In this document: piece after piece, positions 44,269 to 52,138 of the stretch
How positions within the stretch are numbered: the stretch's first letter is position 1
Layout: every line of letters begins with the position of its first letter
Assembly: GCA_938036835.1 (NCBI GenBank)
Contig: CALHWB010000039.1
Span: 35,828 to 99,827 of the forward strand
DNA length: 64,000 bases
Direction of reading: 5' to 3'
DNA from: an uncultured Propionibacterium sp.
Lineage (GTDB): Bacteria; Actinomycetota; Actinomycetes; Propionibacteriales; Propionibacteriaceae
Notes under the pieces: generated by a model
Database searches by the model: none
Told to the model about the DNA's origin: nothing
Seen by the model: the letters and a program-made list of their open reading frames with translations, nothing else
Position numbers and translations under genes: made by a program

Positions 44269-44736
44269 ATGACTCGATTGGTCACCTTTGTGTGCTGGGG
44301 GAACATCTGTCGTTCGCCGATGGGCGAGCAGATCGCCCGGCATTGGGCGCGGCGCGCCGGTATAGCAGCCTCGTTCGATTCGGCGGGGGTGAGCGCCGAG
44401 GAGTCCGGCAATCGCATCGACCGCCGCGCAGCCCGCGTCCTGGCCGCGCATGGCTACGAATGCGGCGATCACCGGGCCAAGCAGGTCACGCGTCGGCTAT
44501 TGGACGCCTCCGGGCTGGTGCTGGCCTTCGAACCGATGCACCTGCAGCGGCTGGGCAGCTTGACCCCCGAGACCGGCAAGCTGCGCCTGATCACCGATTT
44601 CGACCCGGGCTCGCGGCCGGGCAGCGGGATCGCCGACCCCTGGTACGGCGACGCGTCCGATTTCGAGCAGACCCTGACGGCCATCGAGGCGGCCATGCCC
44701 GGCATCATCGCCGCGGTAGCCGATCTGGAATATTGA
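44269..44736 (+). CDS. Low-molecular-weight protein-tyrosine phosphatase
   Basis: A 155-residue cytosolic phosphatase with the P-loop CWGNICRS at residues 9-16 (nucleophile Cys9 and Arg15) and the general acid in DPWYGD near residue 123. Length and motifs fit the family, which counteracts tyrosine or arginine kinases or acts in secretion and capsule control. TAGGCT lies seven bases before the ATG. It is divergent from argF, with no kinase partner nearby. Confidence 0.92.
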   Translation: MTRLVTFVCWGNICRSPMGEQIARHWARRAGIAASFDSAGVSAEESGNRIDRRAARVLAAHGYECGDHRAKQVTRRLLDASGLVLAFEPMHLQRLGSLTPETGKLRLITDFDPGSRPGSGIADPWYGDASDFEQTLTAIEAAMPGIIAAVADLEY

Positions 44737-44796
44737 GCCCGCTCCGGGTGGCTGACTGCCGGGCAGCGCCCCAGCGCGGCGGCATCGGGGGTTGGG

Positions 44797-45147
44797 TCAC
44801 CGGCGCCTGGCCACCTGGGCGATCAGTTCGCGGCTACAGCCGATCAGGCGGGCCAGCGTCCCGTAGGACCAGCGTTTCTCGTCTTCGGTGCGCAACAGCC
44901 GGATGAGGCGATCGCGTTCGCCCCGCAACACGGCCGCCCGGCGTTCGGCCTCGGCCGCCTGCTCGTGCAATTCCCGGGCGCGGGCCGCCCGAGGATCCGA
45001 GATACCCGCCCGGGTGGCTCTCCGGCCGGTGACCGCCGCGGCCGCATCCCGGCCACCCACACGGGCAGACTCGCCGGTGGCAGCCCGGTCAACCGCACCT
45101 CGCGGTGTGACCAGGCCGCCATCCGGCTGATCATTCCTCGAAACCAC
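44797..45147 (-). CDS. Small helix-turn-helix protein downstream of rsr
   Basis: A 116-residue basic protein. The first half is Gly/Arg/Ala-rich and probably disordered; residues 52-85 form an Arg/Glu/Ala coiled coil, and the end SYGTLARLIGCSRELIAQVARRR looks like a helix-turn-helix. The likely GTG start at 45147 lies inside the last codons of rsr (overlap about 17 bases), so it would be translated from the same mRNA. It could be a regulator or RNA-binding partner of the Ro protein, inferred from context only. The codon pattern is less clean than that of its neighbours. Confidence 0.5.
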   Translation of the reverse strand: MVSRNDQPDGGLVTPRGAVDRAATGESARVGGRDAAAAVTGRRATRAGISDPRAARARELHEQAAEAERRAAVLRGERDRLIRLLRTEDEKRWSYGTLARLIGCSRELIAQVARRR

Positions 45148-46714
45148 GCGAGAATTCCGAGATCAGGTTCGGCACCGCGGTGTCGAAACCCACCACGTCC
45201 AGCATCCCCGCATCCTCGGGATCGGCGATGCTAAACCCGGTCGCGGTCATGGCGACCACGATCAGCCTGGCGGGAATCCCCATCTTGCGGCGGTACTCGA
45301 TGAGTGCCTGGTGCGGGTGGATCTCGCCACACCAGGTCTCGTTGTCGGTGTAGACCACGAAGGTCTCCACCGGCATCCGGTGCCGCAACGCGTACCGCAT
45401 CGGCAGTGCGCAGTCGGTGCGGCCAAACGGCAGCCCGTCGGTTACCCGCAGGGCATCGCTCAGCCGTTGCCGCGGGGAGATCGCCAGCGGCCGCACGCCC
45501 TCGGAGCCACCGGTGAAACCGACCACCTTTACCGCCGGTTCGGTGGCCACCTGCACCAGCGACAGTGCGGTAGCCGCGGCCCGAGCCGTCAGCGGGATGC
45601 CCGAGACCGGGTGGCCCATCGAGCCCGAGACATCCAGACCGATCAGGGTGCGCTTCCCGGCCGGGGTCACCGCGCCGTAGGCGGCGTAGAACCCCGCATC
45701 CAGGGCATCGACCACCGCCCGGCAGGGTTGCCAGGTGCCGCGACCACGCGCCCCACGGCCCGCGGCATAGGTCTGCCCCGCGATCAGCACGTTGATCGGG
45801 TGGACGCGTGCCCTGCGCAACCGTTCCGGGTCGGCCAACTGGGCGCAGACCTCGGCGGTCCGGCCGCCCAGGTCGTCCAGCAGGCCCAGCTGGGTCAGCC
45901 GGGGAAGCTGACGCAGCAGGGCGGTCTGCGGCAGGCCGATATCGAGCAATGCCTCCCAGACCGCAGGGGAACCCAGCGCGGCATCCGGTAGCATCTCCCA
46001 GCCGAGTCGGTACTCGCGTACCAGCCCAGCCCAGGCCGTGGCATCGGTAGCCGACTGGGCGGCCAGGAAGCCGTGGATCAGCTTCGGGGTAGCCTCGCCG
46101 GTCGTCTGCCGCACGATCCAGTCGAACACCGCCCGGGTTTCGGGTACCGTGCTCACCGGGTGGGCGAGCCGCAGCAGATCCCGGTGCGACCAGCCCTCCC
46201 GCTGACGATACTTGACCGCCTGGTAGGCCAGTGTCCCGGCATCCCGGCTGGTGTACCACCGGGCCACGGCACGCCGCAGCCCGCGTCCCCAACCGCGGCA
46301 CTGTCGCACATAGCCGGCGAACTGGAATAGCTGGGTACCGGTACGGGCCACCTTGGGCAGCGCGGCCAGGGCCAAGGCGGCCGATTCGGGCACCGAGGCC
46401 GCGTAGGCCAGCGCGAACAGGGCAGGATTCTGCTTAGGCGCCACACCGCGGACCGAAACGTCCACGATGGTCTTCACCAGCGTTTCGGGTTCGGCGGCCG
46501 CCATGCGTTGCAGCACCTGGACATTGTCGAGCGCCAGGCCGCGGTCGGTGGCGTAGTAGCTGCCGCCGGCGACCCCTAGGATCAGGAAACGGCGTAGCCG
46601 GGCCGCATCATCCAGTTGGAAGGCGTAACCGCCCGCCGAATTGGGGACCTGTCGCGGGTTGGCATGCTGGTTCTGTGGGGTAAACCGCAGGGCTAGCATG
46701 CGCAAGACGTCCAT
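45131..46714 (-). CDS. rsr: Ro60-like RNA-binding protein (TROVE and vWA domains)
   Basis: Rsr is the bacterial orthologue of Ro60, a ring of HEAT-like repeats that binds Y RNA on its outside and misfolded or structured RNA ends in its cavity. It hands them to PNPase or other nucleases. The 527-residue protein has the TROVE domain (GYAFQLDDAARLRRFLILGVAGGSYYA onward to about residue 320). A von Willebrand A domain follows with an intact metal site DVSGSM, then FVVYTDNETW. AAGGAGGCAACACC precedes the ATG at 46714. A Y-RNA-like gene lies 57 bases upstream on the same strand. The RtcB/RtcA repair enzymes often linked to rsr are absent. Confidence 0.92.
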   Translation of the reverse strand: MDVLRMLALRFTPQNQHANPRQVPNSAGGYAFQLDDAARLRRFLILGVAGGSYYATDRGLALDNVQVLQRMAAAEPETLVKTIVDVSVRGVAPKQNPALFALAYAASVPESAALALAALPKVARTGTQLFQFAGYVRQCRGWGRGLRRAVARWYTSRDAGTLAYQAVKYRQREGWSHRDLLRLAHPVSTVPETRAVFDWIVRQTTGEATPKLIHGFLAAQSATDATAWAGLVREYRLGWEMLPDAALGSPAVWEALLDIGLPQTALLRQLPRLTQLGLLDDLGGRTAEVCAQLADPERLRRARVHPINVLIAGQTYAAGRGARGRGTWQPCRAVVDALDAGFYAAYGAVTPAGKRTLIGLDVSGSMGHPVSGIPLTARAAATALSLVQVATEPAVKVVGFTGGSEGVRPLAISPRQRLSDALRVTDGLPFGRTDCALPMRYALRHRMPVETFVVYTDNETWCGEIHPHQALIEYRRKMGIPARLIVVAMTATGFSIADPEDAGMLDVVGFDTAVPNLISEFSRGFEE

Positions 46715-46770
46715 GGTGTTGCCTCCTTTCGTTTGGTTCGCCGCAACCATGGCACTGGTGTGCAAGCCGT

Positions 46771-46911
46771 TGGGCCCGGGCGGGCGTGGGCTGAGTGCCG
46801 GGTCATGGTGCTCTGCCAGTTGAGCTACCGCCGCGCGGCGACGGACAGGACTCGAACCTGTAGCCTCCCCATCCATAGTGGTAACCGACCCTCTTCGGCC
46901 CGCCCGGGCAA
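46771..46911 (-). ncRNA. yrlA: Y RNA of YrlA type with permuted tRNA-like module
   Basis: Read on the minus strand, the ends GCCCGGGCGGGC (46909-46898) and GCCCGCCCGGGC (46785-46774) pair perfectly over 12 bp. Inside, GGGUC pairs with GACCC and a CCGAAG segment recalls Ro-binding sequences. The middle is a tRNA mimic in permuted order: a T arm ACAGG-TTCGAGT-CCTGT (46861-46845); then a closed acceptor stem CCGTCGC-CGC-GCGGCGG (46844-46828); then TA and a D arm GCTC-AACTGGCA-GAGC (46825-46810) with the GG of a D loop. This is the published design of bacterial YrlA RNAs, and the gene sits right before rsr. The exact 5' and 3' ends are not visible. Confidence 0.85.
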
Positions 46912-47076
46912 GGTTTTCGCACGAAACCCCGGTCAATGACGCCACGGCCGGCATTGTCTGAACCTGATATGCCGTCGATAACCGGTCGGGATAGGCCCGG
47001 GGTCCGGGTAAGTCTGTTCAGTTTTCGATCCAGTTTCCTGGTTGCCGGGCCCGGGGCTTGCCAGCTGGCCGCGAAC

Positions 47077-47113
47077 ACTGTCAAGTGTGTAGCACACTAC
47101 ACATCACTGTCAA
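47077..47113 (-). promoter_or_regulatory. Promoter/operator candidate upstream of the Y RNA
   Basis: A perfect dyad GTGTAG-CACA-CTACAC (47087-47102) lies between two direct repeats of ACTGTCAA (47077-47084 and 47106-47113). On the minus strand the repeats read TTGACAGT, so each offers a TTGACA -35 box. From the distal box a CACACT at 18 bases could be the -10 and would lie inside the dyad. It could control the Y RNA/rsr unit, whose 5' end is about 175 bases away. Confidence 0.4.
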
Positions 47114-47196
47114 ATCGGCCGGCCGCGGTCCCGCCAGCCGCAGGCGGCGATCCTGCCCTGGACGGTGGGGATTCGCCCATCGCCGGCAGGCATCGG

Positions 47197-47472
47197 TCAG
47201 CCCGGAAAGAACTGGACGCAGATAACAGCAGCCCGGTTACAGGACGGACGATCAAGATCGAGGGCCAGGAACCAGCGGCTTCGAACCTCGGTCGGCATCT
47301 CAACTCCTTGAACCAGCGGAATCCACTCATCGGAATAGGTAGGCAACTGCTCTGCTGCAAGAAGCTCGTCGCTGGCTAAATATCCTAGTGGCCTCACGAT
47401 AACCGGCCCGCAAGGCCTAGATAGGGCCTGACCGCCGGCATGGATTCCGATACGAGAAGACCCCTCGGCCAC
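47197..47472 (-). CDS. Doubtful 91-residue ORF of low GC third positions
   Basis: A GTG-started frame of 91 residues with protein-like composition in its second half (for example TYSDEWIPLVQGVEMPTEV and SRWFLALDLD). Its codons use A and T at third positions far more than neighbouring genes. It has no clear ribosome binding site and no family I recognise. It may be the remnant of a transferred gene. The rest of 46913-47534 contains no other gene that I can support. Confidence 0.28.
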   Translation of the reverse strand: MAEGSSRIGIHAGGQALSRPCGPVIVRPLGYLASDELLAAEQLPTYSDEWIPLVQGVEMPTEVRSRWFLALDLDRPSCNRAAVICVQFFPG

Positions 47473-47484
47473 CCGGGTCTGCGG

Positions 47485-47513
47485 GCCTGCTCCCGGGCGG
47501 CCCGGGAGCAGGC
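47485..47513 (-). terminator. 13-bp hairpin after the ABC exporter operon
   Basis: GCCTGCTCCCGGG and CCCGGGAGCAGGC pair perfectly around three bases, 21 bases beyond the exporter stop codon. No U-tract follows. Confidence 0.65.
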
Positions 47514-47534
47514 GCTACGGGCACCTCGCGGGCG

Positions 47535-49454
47535 TCAGCTCCGCCAGGTCCGCCACAGCCGGGCGTACTCACCGTCCACGGCCATCAGCTCGTGATGGGA
47601 GCCGAACTCCACGATCCGCCCGTCGATCACGACCGCGATCCGGTCGGCGTCGTGGGCGGTGTGCAGCCGGTGGGCGATTGCCACCACCGTCCGGTCGGCC
47701 AGCAACGCATGCATCGAGGTTTCCAGTTGCCGGGCGGTACGCGGATCGATCAGCGAGGTGGCCTCGTCCAGCACCAAGGTATGCGGGTCGGCCACCACCA
47801 GCCGGGCCAGGGCCACCTGCTGGGCCTGACCCGGACTCAACTGGTGGTGCCCGTGGCCGAGCATGGTATCCAGCCCGGCCGGCAACCGATCCACCCAGCC
47901 GGCATCCACCGCAGCCAGCGCGGCCAACACCTGCTCATCGGCGACCCGTTGCTCGCGGGCCAGCACGATATTGTCGCGCAGCGTGCCGACGAACACATGA
48001 TGCTCCTGGGTGACCAGGGCGACCTGGGTGCGCAGCACCGGCAGCGCCAGGTCCATGACATCCACCCCACCCACCTGGACGCATCCGGTACGAGGCCGGT
48101 TGATGCCGGCCAGCAGCCGGCCGAGCGTGGATTTACCCGAACCGGACGGCCCGACGATGGCCACCCGCTCCCCCAGTCGCGGATCCAGGTCGATACCGTG
48201 CAGCACATCGTGGCCCGGACGGTAGGCAAAGCGCAGATCCCGGCCGCTCAGCCGGGAATCGGCCGGCAACCGGTCGCCGGGGGTGCGGTCGTCGGGCAAT
48301 TCGGCGATGCCGAGCAGCCGGGTGGTGCCGGCCAGGCCTACCTGGAAGTAGTCCAGGGTCTCGATCACCCGGTCGAGCGAGCCGATCAGCTGCTGGCAGT
48401 AGATGGCGGCCGCAGTGATCTGGCCGACGCCGACCAGGCCCTGGCGGTAACCCCAGACCCCGACCAGCACCACCAGCGCCAGCGGCAGCTGGTAGGCGAA
48501 GCTCATCCAGACGAATAGCAGATTGCGCAGGCTCATCGTGTAACGCTCCGCCTGGGCGGACTCGGCCACATCGTCGATCAGCCGCTGCTGACGCGATTCG
48601 GCCAGCCCGAGCGCCTCCACGCAGCGTGCCCCCTCGACGGTCTCGTTGATGGTCGCGTTGATCTGGGAGTAGCTGGCCTGCTCGGCGATATAGCCCGCCG
48701 TCGCATGCTTCAGGTAGCCGCGCAGCCCGATAGCCAGCAAGACCGCCGACACCAGCAACGGTGTCGCCAGCAATGGCGAGTTCAGCACCAGCGCGACCAC
48801 GGTCAGGGCGGTCATGGTGGCCGAACTGACGAACAGTGGCAGGGCGTTACGCACCGCGGCGCTCATCTTCTGCACATCCGAGGTGATCCGGGTCACCAGA
48901 TCGCCCGAGGACACCTGCTCGACGCTGCCCAGCGGCAGGGCCAGGATGGTGCGCACGACATGTTCCCGGGCGGCCGCCAGCAGATCCAATCCCAGCCGGG
49001 CGGACGACCAGCGCCCGGCGAAGCTGGCCAGGGCGTGCCCGACGACGGTCAGTGCGATCAGCAGCATCGCGGGCACGAAACCGGCGGTCCCGGCACCGCC
49101 GCCGACCGCCCGATCGACCAGGTCGCCCACCATGCGGGGAATCATCAGCGCGGCCGCGGCGGCCAGCCCATTGCTGCCCAGCATCAGCACCAGACCGAAT
49201 CGCCGGGTACGCAGCAGGCCGCCGACGAACCGCAGCGCGGCCGCCCCTCCGGCCACCGGCAGGCCCCGTTCCGGCTCGCGGGAGGCGTCGAAGACCGCAT
49301 GGGCGCGTTCCTGCCGCAGCCGGTGCCGCCCCACCCAGGCCCGCAGCCGGTCGCCGGGCGGCAGCGTCCGGTCGGGGATCAGCGCGGCCGGTATCCGCGG
49401 CCCGGCGGGCGCGGTCCGCCAGGTGGCGGCCGAGTTCGCCAGCAGTTCGGTCAT
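47535..49454 (-). CDS. ABC exporter half-transporter, catalytic subunit
   Basis: A 639-residue type IV ABC exporter half (membrane domain plus ATPase). About six helices span residues 80-360, for example LVLMLGSNGLAAAAALMIPRMVG and PLALVVLVGVWGYR. The nucleotide-binding domain is intact: Walker A GPSGSGKST, Q-loop TQEHHVF, signature LSPGQAQQVALARL (an S-P-G variant), Walker B TLVLDEATS and H-loop AIAHR. Its ATG overlaps the stop of the preceding half-transporter (ATGA), so the two make a heterodimer. The substrate is unknown; an extra N-terminal stretch of about 60 residues is present. Confidence 0.87.
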   Translation of the reverse strand: MTELLANSAATWRTAPAGPRIPAALIPDRTLPPGDRLRAWVGRHRLRQERAHAVFDASREPERGLPVAGGAAALRFVGGLLRTRRFGLVLMLGSNGLAAAAALMIPRMVGDLVDRAVGGGAGTAGFVPAMLLIALTVVGHALASFAGRWSSARLGLDLLAAAREHVVRTILALPLGSVEQVSSGDLVTRITSDVQKMSAAVRNALPLFVSSATMTALTVVALVLNSPLLATPLLVSAVLLAIGLRGYLKHATAGYIAEQASYSQINATINETVEGARCVEALGLAESRQQRLIDDVAESAQAERYTMSLRNLLFVWMSFAYQLPLALVVLVGVWGYRQGLVGVGQITAAAIYCQQLIGSLDRVIETLDYFQVGLAGTTRLLGIAELPDDRTPGDRLPADSRLSGRDLRFAYRPGHDVLHGIDLDPRLGERVAIVGPSGSGKSTLGRLLAGINRPRTGCVQVGGVDVMDLALPVLRTQVALVTQEHHVFVGTLRDNIVLAREQRVADEQVLAALAAVDAGWVDRLPAGLDTMLGHGHHQLSPGQAQQVALARLVVADPHTLVLDEATSLIDPRTARQLETSMHALLADRTVVAIAHRLHTAHDADRIAVVIDGRIVEFGSHHELMAVDGEYARLWRTWRS

Positions 49455-51283
49455 CCGGACTCCGCCATCCCCCGGGCCACGATGCCCCGGTAGTCGGCCC
49501 GGGTGAGCAGGTCGGCGTGGCGGCCCTCGGCGGCCACCACACCACCGGCCAGCAGCACCACCCGGTCCATGTGGTGCAGCAGCAGCGGGGACGCGCAGGC
49601 CAGCACGGTGGTGCGGCCGGCCCGATGGGCGACCAGCCGTTCGGCGATCCGGGCCTCGGTATGGGCGTCTACCGCCGAAGTCGGCTCGACGAGCAGCAAT
49701 ACGGCCGGGTCGCGCAGCAGCGCCCGGGCCAGCATCAACCGCTGCCGCTGGCCGCCGGAAAGCCCGCGTCCCCGCTCGTCGATGCGGCCCTGCCAGCCGC
49801 CCGGCAGCCCGGCGAAGATGTCCTCGGCGCAGGCGGCGGTCAGGGCCCGCTCGGCCTGGTTACGGGTGGCGGTACCCCGAGGGTCGATCGCCTCCTGCAA
49901 GGTGCCGGCGAACAGCAGCGCGCTGCGATCGCAGACCATGATTCGTTCGCGCACCTGCGTCAGATCGAGTCCGGCCAGGTCGATCCCGTCGGCGCTGACC
50001 CCCCAATGCCGGGCCGCCCGGCCGGCCTCGGCGGCGGCCCGGGCCGCCCGATCGGCGTAGCTGGCCCGGCGGTGACGGCGTAGCGCACGGCCACGCAGTT
50101 CGGTGCCGGCCCAGTCGGATTCCGGCTCGTCGGCCGGCAGGTAGCGGCCCAGCCGATCGATCAGGGCGGCGGATTCGTCCGGGTCGGAGGCCACGACGCC
50201 CAGGCACTCACCGGGTTCGACCACCAGCCCGGAAACCTCGTCGACCAGCCGCGGATCGGCGCCGATCCGGTCGCTGGCCGCTGGCCAGGGCGACCGCTGG
50301 GTGAACAGGGCAGCCGATTTTTCGGCGGCCACCAGACCCGCCGAGAAGTGGGTCACAAAATCGAAGAAGGCCTGCAACGGCCACAGCAGGTAGATGGCGT
50401 AGCCGACGAAGGCGATCAGCTGCCCGACGCTGAGACCGCCCCGGGCCAGCTCACCCAGCCCGAGCCATACCAGGCCGACCAGCAGGCCGCCGGAGACCAG
50501 CGCCGACAGCGCGCCCACCACCCCTTCCCAGGCGCCTACCCGTACCCCAAGCCACCGCACCCGCTGCGACTGGCGGGCATAGTTCGCCCCGAAGGTCCGC
50601 TCGCCGCCGATCCCCCGCAGAATGCGCAATCCCGCGACGATATCGGTGGCCAGGCTGGTCAGCCTGGAGTTTTGGGTGCGCTCGGCGAGCTGGGCGGCAT
50701 TCAGGGGCAGCAGCGCCGGGGTGCTGGCGGCCAGCATCAACGGCGAGACCACCAGCACCAGGGTCGCCAGTTCGGGCGCCGAGGTGTACATCAGCACGAC
50801 CACGCCACCGAAGGTCAGCAATGCCCCCAATGCCCGGCCGGTCGCCTCCAGGGTGGCGCCGAAGGTGTTGGCGTCACTGGTCGAGATGCTCATGACCTCA
50901 CCGGTGGTCACCCGGCGGTGCAGCACATGCCCCAACCGGCCCGCGACCAGCCCGGTGTGCAGCTTGGTGCCGTAGAGCGCCACCAGCCAGCTCGTCACCA
51001 GCATGGTGTGTTGCAGCACCGATCCCAGCCCACCCAGCGCGATCGCCAGCAGCAGCAGGGCCAGCCAGCCGAGGCTGGCCGGCAGACCGCCGGTCAACCC
51101 GGCGTCGATTGCCCGGCCCACCAACCAGGGTGCCAATATGCCCGGCAACTGCCAGACCACCACCAGCAGGGTCATCAACGCGAACAGGTCCGGTTGGCGT
51201 CCGATCAGCCACCACAGGTACCTCACTGGCCGGCGAGTGGTTGGCAGGTCGGTGGCGGGCACCCTAGGCGGGAAATCTTGCAT
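49451..51283 (-). CDS. ABC exporter half-transporter with degenerate ATPase site
   Basis: The 610-residue partner half-transporter has the membrane domain (about residues 25-320) with FALMTLLVVVWQLPGILAPWLVG. Its ATPase domain has lost key residues. The Walker A region reads VVASDPDESAALID with no GKS/T, Walker B is LLLVEPTS with the metal-binding Asp replaced by Val, and the H-loop position reads LACASP without His. Its signature LSGGQRQRLMLARAL is canonical and would complete the active site of the partner. This asymmetry is common in heterodimeric exporters but is extreme here. The start at 51283 has no Shine-Dalgarno site and a CATAAT eleven bases upstream. Confidence 0.86.
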   Translation of the reverse strand: MQDFPPRVPATDLPTTRRPVRYLWWLIGRQPDLFALMTLLVVVWQLPGILAPWLVGRAIDAGLTGGLPASLGWLALLLLAIALGGLGSVLQHTMLVTSWLVALYGTKLHTGLVAGRLGHVLHRRVTTGEVMSISTSDANTFGATLEATGRALGALLTFGGVVVLMYTSAPELATLVLVVSPLMLAASTPALLPLNAAQLAERTQNSRLTSLATDIVAGLRILRGIGGERTFGANYARQSQRVRWLGVRVGAWEGVVGALSALVSGGLLVGLVWLGLGELARGGLSVGQLIAFVGYAIYLLWPLQAFFDFVTHFSAGLVAAEKSAALFTQRSPWPAASDRIGADPRLVDEVSGLVVEPGECLGVVASDPDESAALIDRLGRYLPADEPESDWAGTELRGRALRRHRRASYADRAARAAAEAGRAARHWGVSADGIDLAGLDLTQVRERIMVCDRSALLFAGTLQEAIDPRGTATRNQAERALTAACAEDIFAGLPGGWQGRIDERGRGLSGGQRQRLMLARALLRDPAVLLLVEPTSAVDAHTEARIAERLVAHRAGRTTVLACASPLLLHHMDRVVLLAGGVVAAEGRHADLLTRADYRGIVARGMAESG

Positions 51284-51365
51284 GGCAACCCAACATTATG
51301 CTCAGGCACCCGGTTGAGCAAAGCTGGCCGTGGGCCAACCCGTCTCGGCGGCGGCACGCGCAAGA

Positions 51366-51377
51366 TAGGCTGGCCCC
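51366..51377 (+). promoter_or_regulatory. Leaderless-type -10 element of the S51-like gene
   Basis: TAGGCT (51366-51371) is followed by six bases and the ATG at 51378. Confidence 0.6.
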
Positions 51378-52097
51378 ATGACGCTGTTCCTGATAGGCGG
51401 CGGACCATCGCAAGCCGTCGCATCGGTATTGGACGATTTCGTCGCGGCCGTCCGCAGTCGCGGGAATCGCATCGCCATCGCCCTGCTGGGTTCGGCGGCG
51501 GAGGCCGGCGGTTTCCTGGACAGCTACGCCGACCCAATCATTCAGCGCTATGCGGAGGCGCTGATCGAACCGATCTGGTTGATAGACGACGACGAGGGAC
51601 CGATCCAGTGGCCGGCCGAACCGGAACGGCTGGCCGGGCTGGTGGTGGCCGGAGGCTGGACGCCCGGATATCTCGACGCGCTGACCCCGCAACGGGAGCT
51701 GATCTCGAAGCTGGTGCGTTCCGGGGTGCCCTATCTGGGCTGGTCGGCTGGGGCGATGATCGTCGGGCGGCATGCCATCGTGGGCGGCTGGCAGCACGAA
51801 GGCCGCCGGATAGCCCCGGAGATCGCCGGCGAGGGCAGCACCGAGTTGGTGATCCGCGACGGGCTGGCTCTCATCGGGCCGGCCATCGAGACCCACGCCG
51901 ACGCCCAATTCCTGCTGGGCCGGGCGATGGCAGCGGTGCAGGCCGGCCCGGCGCGCACCGTGGCGGCGATCGACGAGGACACCGCGTTGATCATCGACGT
52001 GGCCTCGGGACGCACCCAGGTGGCCGGTACCGGGCGAGTGGCCTGGGTCGGCAGCGAGGGCGATGCCTTCCACGTGCGCTACGAACCGCGCCGGTAG
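51378..52097 (+). CDS. S51-like serine peptidase (peptidase E/cyanophycinase fold)
   Basis: A 239-residue protein with the glutamine-amidotransferase-like fold of the S51 family. It has TLFLIGGGPS at the start, VVAGGWTPGYLDAL, the nucleophile elbow LGWSAGAMI (Ser in GxSAG) and a C-terminal TALIIDVASGRTQVAG. Relatives are dipeptidase E, which cuts Asp-X dipeptides, and cyanophycinase, which cleaves cyanophycin. The sequence alone does not decide which activity it has. No signal peptide is seen, so it is cytosolic. It is divergent from the ABC exporter and 41 bases before the response regulator. Confidence 0.8.
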   Translation: MTLFLIGGGPSQAVASVLDDFVAAVRSRGNRIAIALLGSAAEAGGFLDSYADPIIQRYAEALIEPIWLIDDDEGPIQWPAEPERLAGLVVAGGWTPGYLDALTPQRELISKLVRSGVPYLGWSAGAMIVGRHAIVGGWQHEGRRIAPEIAGEGSTELVIRDGLALIGPAIETHADAQFLLGRAMAAVQAGPARTVAAIDEDTALIIDVASGRTQVAGTGRVAWVGSEGDAFHVRYEPRR

Positions 52098-52126
52098 CCT
52101 CAACCGGCCCCACCGGTGGGGTGTGG

Positions 52127-52138
52127 CAAGCTAGAGGC
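52127..52138 (+). promoter_or_regulatory. Leaderless-type -10 element of the OmpR-type regulator
   Basis: CAAGCT (52127-52132) lies six bases before the ATG at 52139. Confidence 0.45.

Noticed and set aside
46801..46860. tRNA gene fragments (D arm and T arm)
   Set aside because: The T arm comes before the D arm and there is no anticodon arm; they are parts of the Y RNA, not a tRNA gene or its remnant.
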